Source: Hoeflea sp. 108
GTDB taxonomy: Bacteria > Pseudomonadota > Alphaproteobacteria > Rhizobiales > Rhizobiaceae
Assembly: GCF_000372965.1 (NCBI RefSeq)
Contig: NZ_KB890024.1
Coordinates: forward strand, 1-64,000
Length of the DNA stretch: 64,000 bases
Direction: 5' to 3'
Positions 1-9,312 of this stretch are shown piece after piece; the first letter of the stretch is position 1; every line of letters begins with the position of its first letter. Under the pieces are notes generated by a model. The model made no database searches. It was not told the DNA's origin and saw nothing but the letters and a program-made list of their open reading frames with translations. Both the position numbers and the translations under genes were made by a program.

Positions 1-125
1 TCACGCCGGTTGCGAGCCTGTACAATGCCGAAGGCGTCAGCGCCGGCTTCAGCTATGTCATCACCGATGGCGACGGCGACACCTCGACCGCAGCGCAGCC
101 GATTACGATCACCGATGGCGACGGT
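1..125 (+). repeat. Direct repeat copy A within the RTX gene
   Basis: Bases 1-125 match bases 754-878 closely at the nucleotide level, both encoding a TPVASLxNAEGVSAGF-type stretch followed by VITDGDGDT. The offset is 753 bases, or 251 codons, so this is an in-frame duplicated module that probably continues left of the window. Confidence 0.8.
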
Positions 126-3100
126 CCGACGGTTGCGGATGGCGGCACCATCACGCTGACCGTTGACGACCAGAACCTGACCGACGGCTCGACGCCCGAT
201 TCGACCCCAGTTACCGGCTCGATTGTCTTCACGCCCGGCTCGGATGCGATCGCCTCGATGGCGTTCGGCGACACAACCGGTCTCGACGGCGGCCTGACAT
301 GGACGCGTGTGTCCGACACCGAGATCGTCGGCCGCGATAGCGGCGGGACGGCAGTGGTGACGCTGACGCTGGTTCGCGACGGCAACACGGCCGAAGTGAC
401 GGTGACGCTGAACGACAATTACCGCCACAGCGGCAGCGGCGATGACCTCGCCGACCTCGGCTCGGTCAAGGTGATCGCCACCGACACCGACGGCGACACC
501 GCTGAAGGCACCGTCAATGTCGGCGTGTCCGACGACGTGCCTCTTGCAGTCGCAGACACGGCTGTCTCGGTTGTCGAGGGCGCCGCCGCGATCGGCGGCA
601 ACGTGATGGACAATGACACGCCCGGCGCCGATGGTGCCAAGGTGACGTCGGTGACCATCGGCGGCAATGAACATGCGGTCGCCGCCGAAGGCACGACCAC
701 GGTCACGACGTCGAACGGTACCTATACGTTCCAGTCGAATGGCGCCTGGACGTTCACGCCGGTTGCCAGCCTGAACAACGCCGAAGGCGTGAGCGCCGGT
801 TTCACCTATGTCATCACCGACGGCGACGGCGACACCTCAAGCGCGGCGCAGCCGATCACGATCACCGACGGTGCCGGACCGTCGCTGGTGGGCGAAGGGC
901 TTTCGCTGGAGGTGAAGGAATCCGATCTCGACCTGATCAAGAATCCGAACGATCTGGCCGCAGGCGCCGTCAACGGCACGAACCCGGGCGGAACCGGTGA
1001 GACCAACAGCGGCACGCTGACCTTCCAGGCCGGATCGGATGCGCTGGTGAGCTTCGCCTTTGCCAATCCGGCATTGGTTGCCAACACGATCACGGTGACC
1101 GACGAGGCAAACAATCCGGTTGCCGTTACCTGGTCGATCGATGGTGATGGCCAGTTGGTCGGCATGATCGGTGGCGCTGTCGCTATCATCGTGGCGGTAT
1201 ACGGCAGCACGATCGCGGCCAACGCGCAGGGGACCGTCGGCGTCAAGGTGACGCTGACCGACAACTTCCCGCACGCCAATGGCCAGTCGGGCGATGTCAG
1301 CATCGGCGGCATCAAGGTGGTTGCCACCGACGCCGACGGCGACACGGCGACCGGCACGGTCAGCGTGACCGTCAAGGACGACGTGCCTACCGCTGGGTCG
1401 AACAATACCGTCTACCTGGATGACGAGACGGCGAACGCGACCAACGCGTCGCCGAACCCCGGCGGGGACGGCGACTACAACGGCACGCCGGCCGCAGCCA
1501 CCACGGGCGTACTCAGTCACAACTATGGCGCCGATGGCGCAGGTTCGCTTCTTCTCAGCGGCGTCACGCTGCCGGTATCGGGCGGCTTCAGCTATGTGCT
1601 CAGCGAAGACAAGCTGAGCCTCACCATCATGCAGAACCAGGGTGGTTCCAACGTCGCCGTCGTCAAGGTGACGCTGGCCGACCAGACCTCCGGCTCCTAC
1701 GTCGTCGAGCAGCTGAAGCCGGTCATGCACCCGACATCGGGCACGACCGAGGAGAATGTCGACTTCACCATCCGTTATGACGTTCGCGACGGTGACGGCG
1801 ACGTGGCCTCGGGCGGCAGCGTTACGATCAGCGTCAATGATGACACGCCCACGATTACCGCATCCAATGATCTGCGCGAAGTGATCGTCGACGAGACCAA
1901 TTTCAACGTGGATGCAAGGGTCTCGTTTGCCTCGGCCTTCACGTCTTCTTACGGAGCGGACGGCGCCGGCTCAATCAGCTACGCGCTGAGCTTCACCGGA
2001 CCGGCCACCTACCTTGTCGATATCGCCACGGGCAAATCCGTGGTGCTGAGCATGGAGGACGGCCAGGTCGTCGGCCGCGCCGGCGAGGGTGGTGCGATCG
2101 TCTTCACGATCTCTGTCGATGCCGACGGCTATTTGACGGTGGACCAGATCCGGGCGATCGAGCATCCTGTAACCACCGATCCCAACGACGCGCGGCCGTT
2201 CCTGAGCGAAAACCTGCTGCAGCTCACTGCGACGATCACCGATCGGGACGGCGACAGCCGTTCGGCATCGATCAACCTCAACAACAACATCTACTTCAAG
2301 GACGACGGCCCGAGTGTTTCGGCCAACGAGACTGTGCTGCTCGACGACGACGCCTTGGCCAACGGCAATCCTGGCGGAACGGGCGACCAGCCCGACAAGG
2401 TCAATGCGTCCGGCACGCTGGGACATTCGTTCGGTGCCGACGGGGCCGGTTCCATCACCTGGCTGACCACGGGCAACCCGGCGCCGGCGGGCTTCGAATA
2501 CAGGCTCAATGGCACGTCGCTCGAAGTCTGGCAGGGCGCCACCAAGGTCCTCACGGTGACGTTGAACAGCGCCACCGGCGCCTACGAAGTCACGCAGAAC
2601 GCGCCGATCGCGCATGCAATCGGCGGCAACGAAAACGACCAGGCGTTCGACCTGACTTACCAGGTCAAGGACGGCGACGGCGACACGATCAACGGTACGC
2701 TGAAGATCAGCGTAAACGACGATACGCCTGTCGCGAACGACTACACCGGCGGCAGCTATGTCGAAGGTGCCGGGCCGCAGGATCTTGGCGTTGCAACTGC
2801 TGTGCTTGGGATCAAGCCAGGCGCTGATGGTCTTGGAAGCATCGTGTTCAGCAATACCGGCGGCACGACCGGCACTCTTTCGATCAACGAGGCCGGCAAG
2901 CTGATCTACACGCCGGCTGCCAATGTCGGACCGGGCGGAAAGACGGAAACGTTCAGCTACACGGTCACCGACAAGGACGGCGATGCGGTCACCAAGCAGG
3001 TGACGTTCGGCGTGACCGATACCGGCGTGACAAATGTGGCGGCGACCAATGCCTCGGTTGATGAGGACGACATCGCTGGCGCCAACGGCAATGCCGGCGG

Positions 3101-6100
3101 CCCTGGCGATCTGGCTTCGCCGGTTCCGAGCGGCACGATCAGCTACACGCTGGGCGCGGATGGCGGTTCGGGCGTTTCGGTCTCGCTGTCGGCCGCAGCT
3201 GTTGGCTTCACCAAGCTCGACGGCACCGCGATCAACACGTTCTGGGATGCGGCCAACAAGGTCCTGATCGGCTACGGCGGTTCCAACCAGTCCGACGTCG
3301 TGTTCAAGGTCAGCCTCTCGGCGATCGGCACATTGGCGAATTCGGCCAACAGCGCGTCTTACAATGTCGAGCTGGTGCAGCCGGTCAAGCACCCAGGTAC
3401 GGACAATCCGTCGACCTCCGGCGTGACCGAGACGGCCTTCGAGGACGATCTGTCGATCTCGATTACGGCAACCGTCAAGGACGGCGACGGCAGCACCGCC
3501 ACGACCGGCTTCACCGTCACCATCGACGACGACACCCCGGTCGCAGTCGGCGATACCGGTTCGCTCAACGTCGTCATCGACCAGCTGGGCGTTGAAAATG
3601 TTGTCGCCAAGTGGACCAATGTCGTGCTTGACGGCAGCGGCAGCGTGACATCGTCCGACAGCGACAATGATGGCGCTATCGATCAGATCCGTTGGGGAGG
3701 CGGCTCCCAGTCGGGCTATGGTTTCACCGATACCGCTGCTGGCCAGCTCGCCAATCTCCAGACCAACCAGCAGTTTAATCTGGGTACTTTCACCCATTTC
3801 AATCAGCCGATTACCGGCAGCTCGCTGTCGACGGCCACGCTTGAGGTAACCTTCACCGCTGTGGTCAATGGCGTTCCGACGCTGGTCGGTCCGATCAAGA
3901 TCAACTTCAAACATACCGAGACACCGAACAGCAGCGATGCGGCGGCGAGCCGCGATATTGTCGAGATCACCACGCAAACAACGACGGTCAACATCGGAGG
4001 CCAGGCCTATACACTCGACGTCAAGGGCTTCATCGACGGCTCCGGCAATGTCGTGAACAAGGTCTACACCAACGAAGGTGCGGACAATCCGTTCAAGCTG
4101 GCGGTCAGCTTTGTCTCTGCCGACGGCACGTCGCTGAGTTCAAGCGGCAACGTGCTCCAGAACGATCATGCAGGCGCCGATGGTGGTCTCAAGATCGTGG
4201 GTCTGCAGGGTGTGGGTGCCGACAACGACCCGGCCGGCGGCTTCGTGGTCAACGGCCTGTATGGCAAGCTGGTTCTCCAGGCCAATGGCAGCTATGTCTA
4301 CACCTTGACCGGTGACGGCGCGTCCATCCCGGCCAATGCCGTCGAGACGTTCACCTACACGGCCCAGGACGCCGACGGCGACAGGACGTCCGCTGAACTG
4401 AAGATCAACCTCAGCAAGACCGTGACCGACGTCAATCTGGCGCCGGACCTGCAGCCCAACAGCCCGACCGATATCTCGTATGACGCGGGCACTGCGGCTG
4501 TGAAGCTGCTCGCCACGGGCAGCATCACGGATGGCGACAACCCCGCCAATTTCAGCGGTGGCAAGATAACTGCCCAGATCACGTCGGGCATGGTTGCCGG
4601 CGATGGCTTGACGTTCTTCGCCGGTGGCCCGGTGTCGGTGTCGGGCAGCAACGTGCTCGTGAGCGGCGTCGTGGTCGGCACGATTTCCGGCTATGGCACC
4701 AGCAACATGACGATCACGCTCAACAGCAACGCGACCGACCCGCGTTCGGAAACGATCCTGCAGAACCTGTCGTTCTCATCAGCATCTTCAGCCGCTGTTG
4801 CCGGAGAGCGTATCGTCAAGATCACCTTCGATGACGGTGGCAACACCGGCACCGTCGGTGGAGCGAAGCAAGATTCGGTCGACGTCACTGTCACAGTGGT
4901 TCCGGACAACGATGCGCCGATCTTGAACGCCGCGCTGACGCCGACCATGGCGGCAGTCAATGAGGATGCAGGTGTACCAGTCGGCGCCGTCGGCACCGCG
5001 ATTTCTGGTATCGCCGATCTGACCGGCGGTGGCGGCCTGAACAACATCACGGATCCCGACGCAGGAGCCACGGCTGGCGTCGCCGTGACGGGGCTCAATA
5101 CGTCCAACGGTCAGTGGTGGTTCTCCACCGATGGCGGCGCGAACTGGTCGCTGGTTGGATCGGTTTCGAACACCAATGCGTTGCTGCTGTCGTCGGCAAC
5201 CGGCCGGCTCTACTTCCAGCCGAATGCCGACTACAACGGCACGGTCTCGAACGCCGTGACGTTCCGGGCCTGGGATGGCACGGACGGCCTGGAAGGAACC
5301 AAGGTCAGCACCGCCGTCAATGGTGGCTGGTCGGCGTTCTCGACGGCTACCGATACGGCGAACATCTCCGTGAACGCGGTGAATGACGCGCCGGTCATCG
5401 GCGGAATGGGTGGAACACTGAACTATACCGAAAATGCGTCCCCCACGATCATCGACAGTTCCGTCACGGTGAGCGACGTCGACTCGGCCAACTTCAATGG
5501 TGGTTCGTTGACTGTTGCGTTTACGGCGAATGGCACGGCCGCCGATCTGCTGAGTGTCCTTGCGAATGGCTCGGGCTCGACCCGCATCGTCGTTAGTGGC
5601 AATAGCCTCCGCTACGGCGGAAATGGTCAGAGCAGCGAAATCGGCACCATCTCCGGAGGTACAAACGGCCTGCCGCTGGTGATTACCTTCAACAGCAACA
5701 ACGCCACGCCGGCCGCCATCGAGCGAGTCATCGAGAGCATCGCGTTTGCGAACTCTTCCGACAACCCGAGCACGTCTCCACGTACTGTTTCGTTCACGCT
5801 GGTTGATGGTGACGGCACGGCGCTGGGCGGGGCCGATACGGCGGTGGCAACCGCAACGATCAACGTGGCTGCGGTCAACGATGCACCCACGGCCACCGGC
5901 GACAATATTGTGGCGCGTGACACAACTTTCGTCATTCCGCACTGGGCGTTGCTGTACAACGACTCGGATCCGGACAACGAGCAGCTTCTTGTCACGAGCA
6001 TTTCGTCGGTCAGCAGCGGAACGGTAGTCGCCGGTGCTTCATCGGTCACGTTCACTGATACCGGAAGCAGTGTTGGCGGATACTTCTACTACCGAGCCAG

Positions 6101-7001
6101 CGATGGTTCGCTCACCAGCAGCAGCGTCGAGGTGGATATCAGCCGCGACACCAGCGGTGCGATCGATGGTACCGGCGGCAACGACATTCTCATTGGAACA
6201 GCCGGTATCGATACGCTGAATGGCAATGACGGCGCAGACATCCTGATTGGCAATGGCGGCAACGACATTCTCAACGGAGGTAACGGCGATGACATTCTTG
6301 TCGGTGGTGCCGGAAACGATCAGCTGAATGGTGGAGCCGGGAACGACACGGCCTCGTATATTGACAGCACGGTGTCGGTCCGGATCAATCTGGACGACAG
6401 CGGCAATGCAACGACCGATACGTCGAGCTCGACGCCAACCCATGGCCAGGTCGGCGGTGATGCGTATGGCGACGACCTGACCAGCATCGAAAATCTGACC
6501 GGCGGCTCGGCCGGCGATTACCTTGCCGGCAACAGTTCGGCAAACGTGCTCATAGGAATGGGAGGCGACGACTTCCTGTTCGGCGAAGGCGGCAACGACA
6601 CGCTCTATGGTGGTACCGGCGATGACTATCTCAATGGTGGCACCGGATCCGACACCATGACGGGTGGCGAGGGCGCCGACACCTTCGTCATCAGCGCCGA
6701 TGCGATCAGTGGCTCGATCGATGACATCATCACCGACTTCAATCCGAGCCAGGGTGATGTGCTCGACCTCAGCGAACTGCTGAAGAACATTTCTTCAGGC
6801 ACGAACCTTGAGACCAGTGGCTATGTGAAGATTGAGCAGAGTGGGCTGGATTCGATCGTCAGTGTCGACGTCAATGGCAATGGCGACAACTACCAGCAGG
6901 TCGCTGTGCTCAAGGACTTCACCTACAACAGCGCCGTCAGCGATACGATCAAGGTGTTGTTCGAAGATAATGCGGGCAACAAGCATTCCGATAATGTATG
7001 A
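1..7001 (+). CDS. Giant repeat-rich RTX protein, type I secretion substrate (5' partial)
   Basis: The frame is open from the left edge (first complete codon at base 3), giving at least 2,332 residues; the N-terminus lies outside the window. Most of the protein is a chain of Asp/Gly/Thr-rich beta-sandwich modules ending in DDVP, DDTP or DDGP boundaries near bases 531, 1372, 1834, 2299, 2716 and 3526. Cadherin-like modules marked by NDAP follow near 4906, 5383 and 5875. Bases 6163-6672 encode RTX calcium-binding nonapeptides such as GGNGDDILV and GGTGDDYLN. The last 110 residues include DIITDFNPSQGDVLDLSELL, typical of type I secretion C-termini. Inferred role: secreted or surface-anchored adhesin or biofilm protein that folds on calcium outside the cell. 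No type I exporter genes are in view. The partner, the full length and whether it stays cell-bound cannot be told from here. Confidence 0.9.
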   Translation, partial: TPVASLYNAEGVSAGFSYVITDGDGDTSTAAQPITITDGDGPTVADGGTITLTVDDQNLTDGSTPDSTPVTGSIVFTPGSDAIASMAFGDTTGLDGGLTWTRVSDTEIVGRDSGGTAVVTLTLVRDGNTAEVTVTLNDNYRHSGSGDDLADLGSVKVIATDTDGDTAEGTVNVGVSDDVPLAVADTAVSVVEGAAAIGGNVMDNDTPGADGAKVTSVTIGGNEHAVAAEGTTTVTTSNGTYTFQSNGAWTFTPVASLNNAEGVSAGFTYVITDGDGDTSSAAQPITITDGAGPSLVGEGLSLEVKESDLDLIKNPNDLAAGAVNGTNPGGTGETNSGTLTFQAGSDALVSFAFANPALVANTITVTDEANNPVAVTWSIDGDGQLVGMIGGAVAIIVAVYGSTIAANAQGTVGVKVTLTDNFPHANGQSGDVSIGGIKVVATDADGDTATGTVSVTVKDDVPTAGSNNTVYLDDETANATNASPNPGGDGDYNGTPAAATTGVLSHNYGADGAGSLLLSGVTLPVSGGFSYVLSEDKLSLTIMQNQGGSNVAVVKVTLADQTSGSYVVEQLKPVMHPTSGTTEENVDFTIRYDVRDGDGDVASGGSVTISVNDDTPTITASNDLREVIVDETNFNVDARVSFASAFTSSYGADGAGSISYALSFTGPATYLVDIATGKSVVLSMEDGQVVGRAGEGGAIVFTISVDADGYLTVDQIRAIEHPVTTDPNDARPFLSENLLQLTATITDRDGDSRSASINLNNNIYFKDDGPSVSANETVLLDDDALANGNPGGTGDQPDKVNASGTLGHSFGADGAGSITWLTTGNPAPAGFEYRLNGTSLEVWQGATKVLTVTLNSATGAYEVTQNAPIAHAIGGNENDQAFDLTYQVKDGDGDTINGTLKISVNDDTPVANDYTGGSYVEGAGPQDLGVATAVLGIKPGADGLGSIVFSNTGGTTGTLSINEAGKLIYTPAANVGPGGKTETFSYTVTDKDGDAVTKQVTFGVTDTGVTNVAATNASVDEDDIAGANGNAGGPGDLASPVPSGTISYTLGADGGSGVSVSLSAAAVGFTKLDGTAINTFWDAANKVLIGYGGSNQSDVVFKVSLSAIGTLANSANSASYNVELVQPVKHPGTDNPSTSGVTETAFEDDLSISITATVKDGDGSTATTGFTVTIDDDTPVAVGDTGSLNVVIDQLGVENVVAKWTNVVLDGSGSVTSSDSDNDGAIDQIRWGGGSQSGYGFTDTAAGQLANLQTNQQFNLGTFTHFNQPITGSSLSTATLEVTFTAVVNGVPTLVGPIKINFKHTETPNSSDAAASRDIVEITTQTTTVNIGGQAYTLDVKGFIDGSGNVVNKVYTNEGADNPFKLAVSFVSADGTSLSSSGNVLQNDHAGADGGLKIVGLQGVGADNDPAGGFVVNGLYGKLVLQANGSYVYTLTGDGASIPANAVETFTYTAQDADGDRTSAELKINLSKTVTDVNLAPDLQPNSPTDISYDAGTAAVKLLATGSITDGDNPANFSGGKITAQITSGMVAGDGLTFFAGGPVSVSGSNVLVSGVVVGTISGYGTSNMTITLNSNATDPRSETILQNLSFSSASSAAVAGERIVKITFDDGGNTGTVGGAKQDSVDVTVTVVPDNDAPILNAALTPTMAAVNEDAGVPVGAVGTAISGIADLTGGGGLNNITDPDAGATAGVAVTGLNTSNGQWWFSTDGGANWSLVGSVSNTNALLLSSATGRLYFQPNADYNGTVSNAVTFRAWDGTDGLEGTKVSTAVNGGWSAFSTATDTANISVNAVNDAPVIGGMGGTLNYTENASPTIIDSSVTVSDVDSANFNGGSLTVAFTANGTAADLLSVLANGSGSTRIVVSGNSLRYGGNGQSSEIGTISGGTNGLPLVITFNSNNATPAAIERVIESIAFANSSDNPSTSPRTVSFTLVDGDGTALGGADTAVATATINVAAVNDAPTATGDNIVARDTTFVIPHWALLYNDSDPDNEQLLVTSISSVSSGTVVAGASSVTFTDTGSSVGGYFYYRASDGSLTSSSVEVDISRDTSGAIDGTGGNDILIGTAGIDTLNGNDGADILIGNGGNDILNGGNGDDILVGGAGNDQLNGGAGNDTASYIDSTVSVRINLDDSGNATTDTSSSTPTHGQVGGDAYGDDLTSIENLTGGSAGDYLAGNSSANVLIGMGGDDFLFGEGGNDTLYGGTGDDYLNGGTGSDTMTGGEGADTFVISADAISGSIDDIITDFNPSQGDVLDLSELLKNISSGTNLETSGYVKIEQSGLDSIVSVDVNGNGDNYQQVAVLKDFTYNSAVSDTIKVLFEDNAGNKHSDNV
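754..878 (+). repeat. Direct repeat copy B within the RTX gene
   Basis: Second copy of the module seen at bases 1-125, displaced by 753 bases in the same frame. Differences are scattered single bases, many at third positions, which suggests an older duplication or one partly homogenised by recombination. Confidence 0.8.
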
Positions 7002-7042
7002 GTATGGAAGGGGACGTTTGAAACAGGACTGACAGAGTTTAG

Positions 7043-7417
7043 ATGACGGGTGAGCAGCCGGACGCTGAGGACCGGGAGGCGGACGCACTGCCTCTCGTCC
7101 CGATGGTTGATAGCGGTGCCTTGCAGGTGGAGCAGCTATTCGAAAACCTGCCTGTGCTCGCCCCGGCGCCGCTGCCGGTGATCGAGCAGGTGGCGCTGGG
7201 CGAGATATTGTCGGACGCGCTGTTCGGCGACATCATCGAAATGTCTGATCTGATCCCGCATTTGTTCGATCACGGCCCCGAGCAGCTTTCGCCGTTCGGG
7301 GTTGTCGAGACGGGCCTGTCGCCGATGGCGGACACCTTTGCCGACAACTCGGCCAACGTGCTGCCGTTCAGCATCTTTTTCGAGGAAGACGACACTTCGG
7401 GCCACGGTCTGATTTGA
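7043..7417 (+). CDS. Small acidic hypothetical protein downstream of the RTX gene
   Basis: A 124-residue protein starting 41 bases after the RTX stop, on the same strand and possibly cotranscribed. It is strongly acidic and rich in Pro, Leu and Asp, has no Cys, and shows no signal peptide or membrane segment. The middle contains hydrophobic-acidic stretches such as EILSDALFGDIIEMSD. I do not recognise a family. The ribosome binding site is weak (a purine-rich ACAGAG before the ATG). Position suggests a role tied to the RTX protein, for example a chaperone or secretion accessory, but nothing in the sequence proves this. It could also be a non-conserved open frame. Confidence 0.55.
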   Translation: MTGEQPDAEDREADALPLVPMVDSGALQVEQLFENLPVLAPAPLPVIEQVALGEILSDALFGDIIEMSDLIPHLFDHGPEQLSPFGVVETGLSPMADTFADNSANVLPFSIFFEEDDTSGHGLI

Positions 7418-7499
7418 GTTGCATGCGCCCGGACGTTGCGGGCGACCATTTGGATGGCGGCGGCCGGCAGCCGCATGCCGGTGAGGAGAGGGACTTCTG

Positions 7500-7874
7500 A
7501 TGGCTTTCAACTGGAAGAAGCGGTCGGCAATTGTCGGCCTTTGCATGGCTGCGTTTGCCGGCCAGGCCGTGGCTGCCGATCTCGTCGGCGTGCCGACGGC
7601 GGACTATTGCCGTGTCGCCGGCACGTCCAATCTGGCGCTCAACGAGAATGTCGGCGAGCTCAGGACCGAAGTCGTGCGTCTGATGGACGAGGCGGTGGAT
7701 GCCGCCAACAGCTCGCAGTGGATCGATTCCAAGCGGCCGGTCTTCCTCTGGGCCTCGGAAGCCAAGGTCGCCTGCGGCAAGGCCTATGGCTACCTCAAGA
7801 ACAACTATCGCGACGAAGATTATCTCAACAAGTGCGAGTGCTTCCACAGCCGCATGGTCGAGTACATGCATTGA
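7500..7874 (+). CDS. Small exported hypothetical protein with four cysteines
   Basis: A 124-residue protein preceded by a strong ribosome binding site (GGAGAGGG, about 6 bases before the ATG). Residues 1-26 form a clear Sec signal peptide with a basic start, a hydrophobic core and an AVA-A cleavage site. The mature part is about 98 residues with four cysteines after the signal (in DYCRV, KVACG and KCECF), which could form two disulfides in the periplasm. I recognise no family. It sits between the RTX region and a lipoprotein gene, so it may belong to an envelope group. The gene call is firm; function is unknown. Confidence 0.8.
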   Translation: MAFNWKKRSAIVGLCMAAFAGQAVAADLVGVPTADYCRVAGTSNLALNENVGELRTEVVRLMDEAVDAANSSQWIDSKRPVFLWASEAKVACGKAYGYLKNNYRDEDYLNKCECFHSRMVEYMH

Positions 7875-7880
7875 GTTTCA

Positions 7881-7903
7881 GCCGTGCCGGCTCTCGGCAC
7901 GGC
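7881..7903 (+). other. Hairpin after the exported protein gene
   Basis: Perfect 8-base arms GCCGTGCC (7881-7888) and GGCACGGC (7896-7903) around a 7-base loop, 7 bases after the stop codon. There is no T-run, so it may be an mRNA 3'-end stabiliser rather than an intrinsic terminator. Confidence 0.45.
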
Positions 7904-8005
7904 CTGTCCTCCGCTGCGGGACGCGCGCATGACCCCTCCTGCAAGGCGGTACCGCCTGCTTGGGTCAGGCCTGTCACTGTTTTTTCTGTCCGGAATGGCA
8001 ATCTG

Positions 8006-9229
8006 ATGAGCGGGCATTCAGGATCTTCGAAGCGCCCGTCGCGCTCCCGCCTGCCTCGCGCCGTTCTGGTGGCGTTGATGCTCGCCTTGTCGGCCTGCCA
8101 GTCGGGCAACGATGAGGTGCTGGGCCTGGCAGGGGATGGAGCAGCAGTGCAAGATGCTGCGCCGACAGCTCCTGCAAAGGCCGGGCCGTCCAGATCGGCC
8201 GAGACGCTGGGCAAGGGCCCGGTCAAGGTGTCGATGCTGCTGCCGCTGTCGGCTCCGGGCACTGCCGGTGATGGCGGCCGCAAGATGCGCGATGCCGCAG
8301 TGCTCGCCATGGCCGATCTCGGCAACGACCTCATCACCCTCAACGTCGAGGACACCGCCGGCGACGACGGCCGCGCCCGTTCGCTGGCGACAGGCGCGCT
8401 GGCATCGGGTGCCAAGCTTGTCATCGGCCCAACCGAACCGGGCGCCGTACGCCAGCTGGCCGGGATATCGGGCACCAACCGGCCGCTGGTGCTGGCGCTC
8501 GCCGAAAACTACACCGGCGCGCCGGGCGTCTACTCCGTCAGGTTGAACGAGGCCGATAGTGCTGCTGCCGGTGCTGCCGCTATCGCAGCCAAGGGCGCGC
8601 GCAAATTCGTGCTGTTCATGGCCGAGGGCGAAGCCGGCAAGGCGACCGAGAAGCGTGTCGCCAACAGCCTGTCGATCTATGGCGCGTCACTGGCCGTGGC
8701 GCTGCCTTACGGTCCGTCCACGGGCGGGTCTGAGAAGGCGGTTGCCGACATGACCGCACTGGTCAGCGACCCCCAGGGCATCGTCATTGCGTCAGGCAGC
8801 GCCAATCCGGCGCCGCTGGTCGCAGCGCTCAGGGCCAGGGGCCTGCTCGGCAAGGGTATCACGCTGGTCGGCTCCAACCGCTGGATCGAGCATGGCCTCG
8901 ACGACCCGACGCTGCAGGGCGCCTATATCGCGACCCTCGACAGCAACGAGATCGGCCCGATCGCCGAGCGCTTCCGCAAGACCTACAATTACGAGCCCGA
9001 CGTCAACGTCGCTTATGGCTACGACACGGTGGCGCTGGCCGCCGGCATCGCGAGCGCGCTCGGGCCCAAAGGTTTCACCAAGAAGGTGATCGAGAGCCCG
9101 ACCGGCTTCCGGGGCTCGACCGGCGTGTTCCGTTTTCGCGAGGATGGCGCCGGCGAACGCGCCATGCCGTTCTTCCGCATCGACAAGGGCAAGCTCAAGC
9201 TGGTCGAGAAGTCGACGGCGGGTTTCTAG
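8006..9229 (+). CDS. Lipoprotein of the periplasmic-binding fold (penicillin-binding protein activator / Leu-Ile-Val-binding-like)
   Basis: The 407-residue product starts at the ATG giving MSGHSGSS; an upstream in-frame extension exists but lacks protein-like sequence. Residues 17-33 form a lipoprotein signal ending in the lipobox LSAC, so the protein should be anchored on the periplasmic side of a membrane. From about residue 70 it reads as a type I periplasmic-binding fold (VKVSMLLPLS, then KLVIGPTEPGAVRQLA, then VAYGYDTVALAAGI), as in amino-acid ABC receptors and LpoA-like penicillin-binding protein activators. No ABC permease or ATPase lies beside it, which favours an envelope role over transport. 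A strong terminator follows. Confidence 0.8.
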   Translation: MSGHSGSSKRPSRSRLPRAVLVALMLALSACQSGNDEVLGLAGDGAAVQDAAPTAPAKAGPSRSAETLGKGPVKVSMLLPLSAPGTAGDGGRKMRDAAVLAMADLGNDLITLNVEDTAGDDGRARSLATGALASGAKLVIGPTEPGAVRQLAGISGTNRPLVLALAENYTGAPGVYSVRLNEADSAAAGAAAIAAKGARKFVLFMAEGEAGKATEKRVANSLSIYGASLAVALPYGPSTGGSEKAVADMTALVSDPQGIVIASGSANPAPLVAALRARGLLGKGITLVGSNRWIEHGLDDPTLQGAYIATLDSNEIGPIAERFRKTYNYEPDVNVAYGYDTVALAAGIASALGPKGFTKKVIESPTGFRGSTGVFRFREDGAGERAMPFFRIDKGKLKLVEKSTAGF

Positions 9230-9257
9230 TCGGCACAATCGTCCTGGCAGCTACGAA

Positions 9258-9290
9258 AAAGGCGCCGGAGCGGAAGCTCCGACGCCTTTA
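9258..9290. terminator. Bidirectional intrinsic terminator
   Basis: A 14-base stem (AAAGGCGCCGGAGC with GCTCCGACGCCTTT, one mismatch) around a GGAA loop. It lies between the convergent lipoprotein gene and dadA, with A and T runs on the two sides, so it can serve both directions. Confidence 0.8.
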
Positions 9291-9312
9291 GGGTCACCTC
9301 TCTACGACAGGT

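Noticed and set aside
1971..3977. Open frame of about 670 codons opposite the RTX gene
   Set aside because: Arg/Asp/Gly-rich shadow of the Asp/Gly/Thr repeats; no ribosome binding site or domain.
7436..8005. N-terminal extension of the lipoprotein gene at 8006
   Set aside because: Open in frame but overlaps the exported protein gene; a lipoprotein signal requires the start near 8006.
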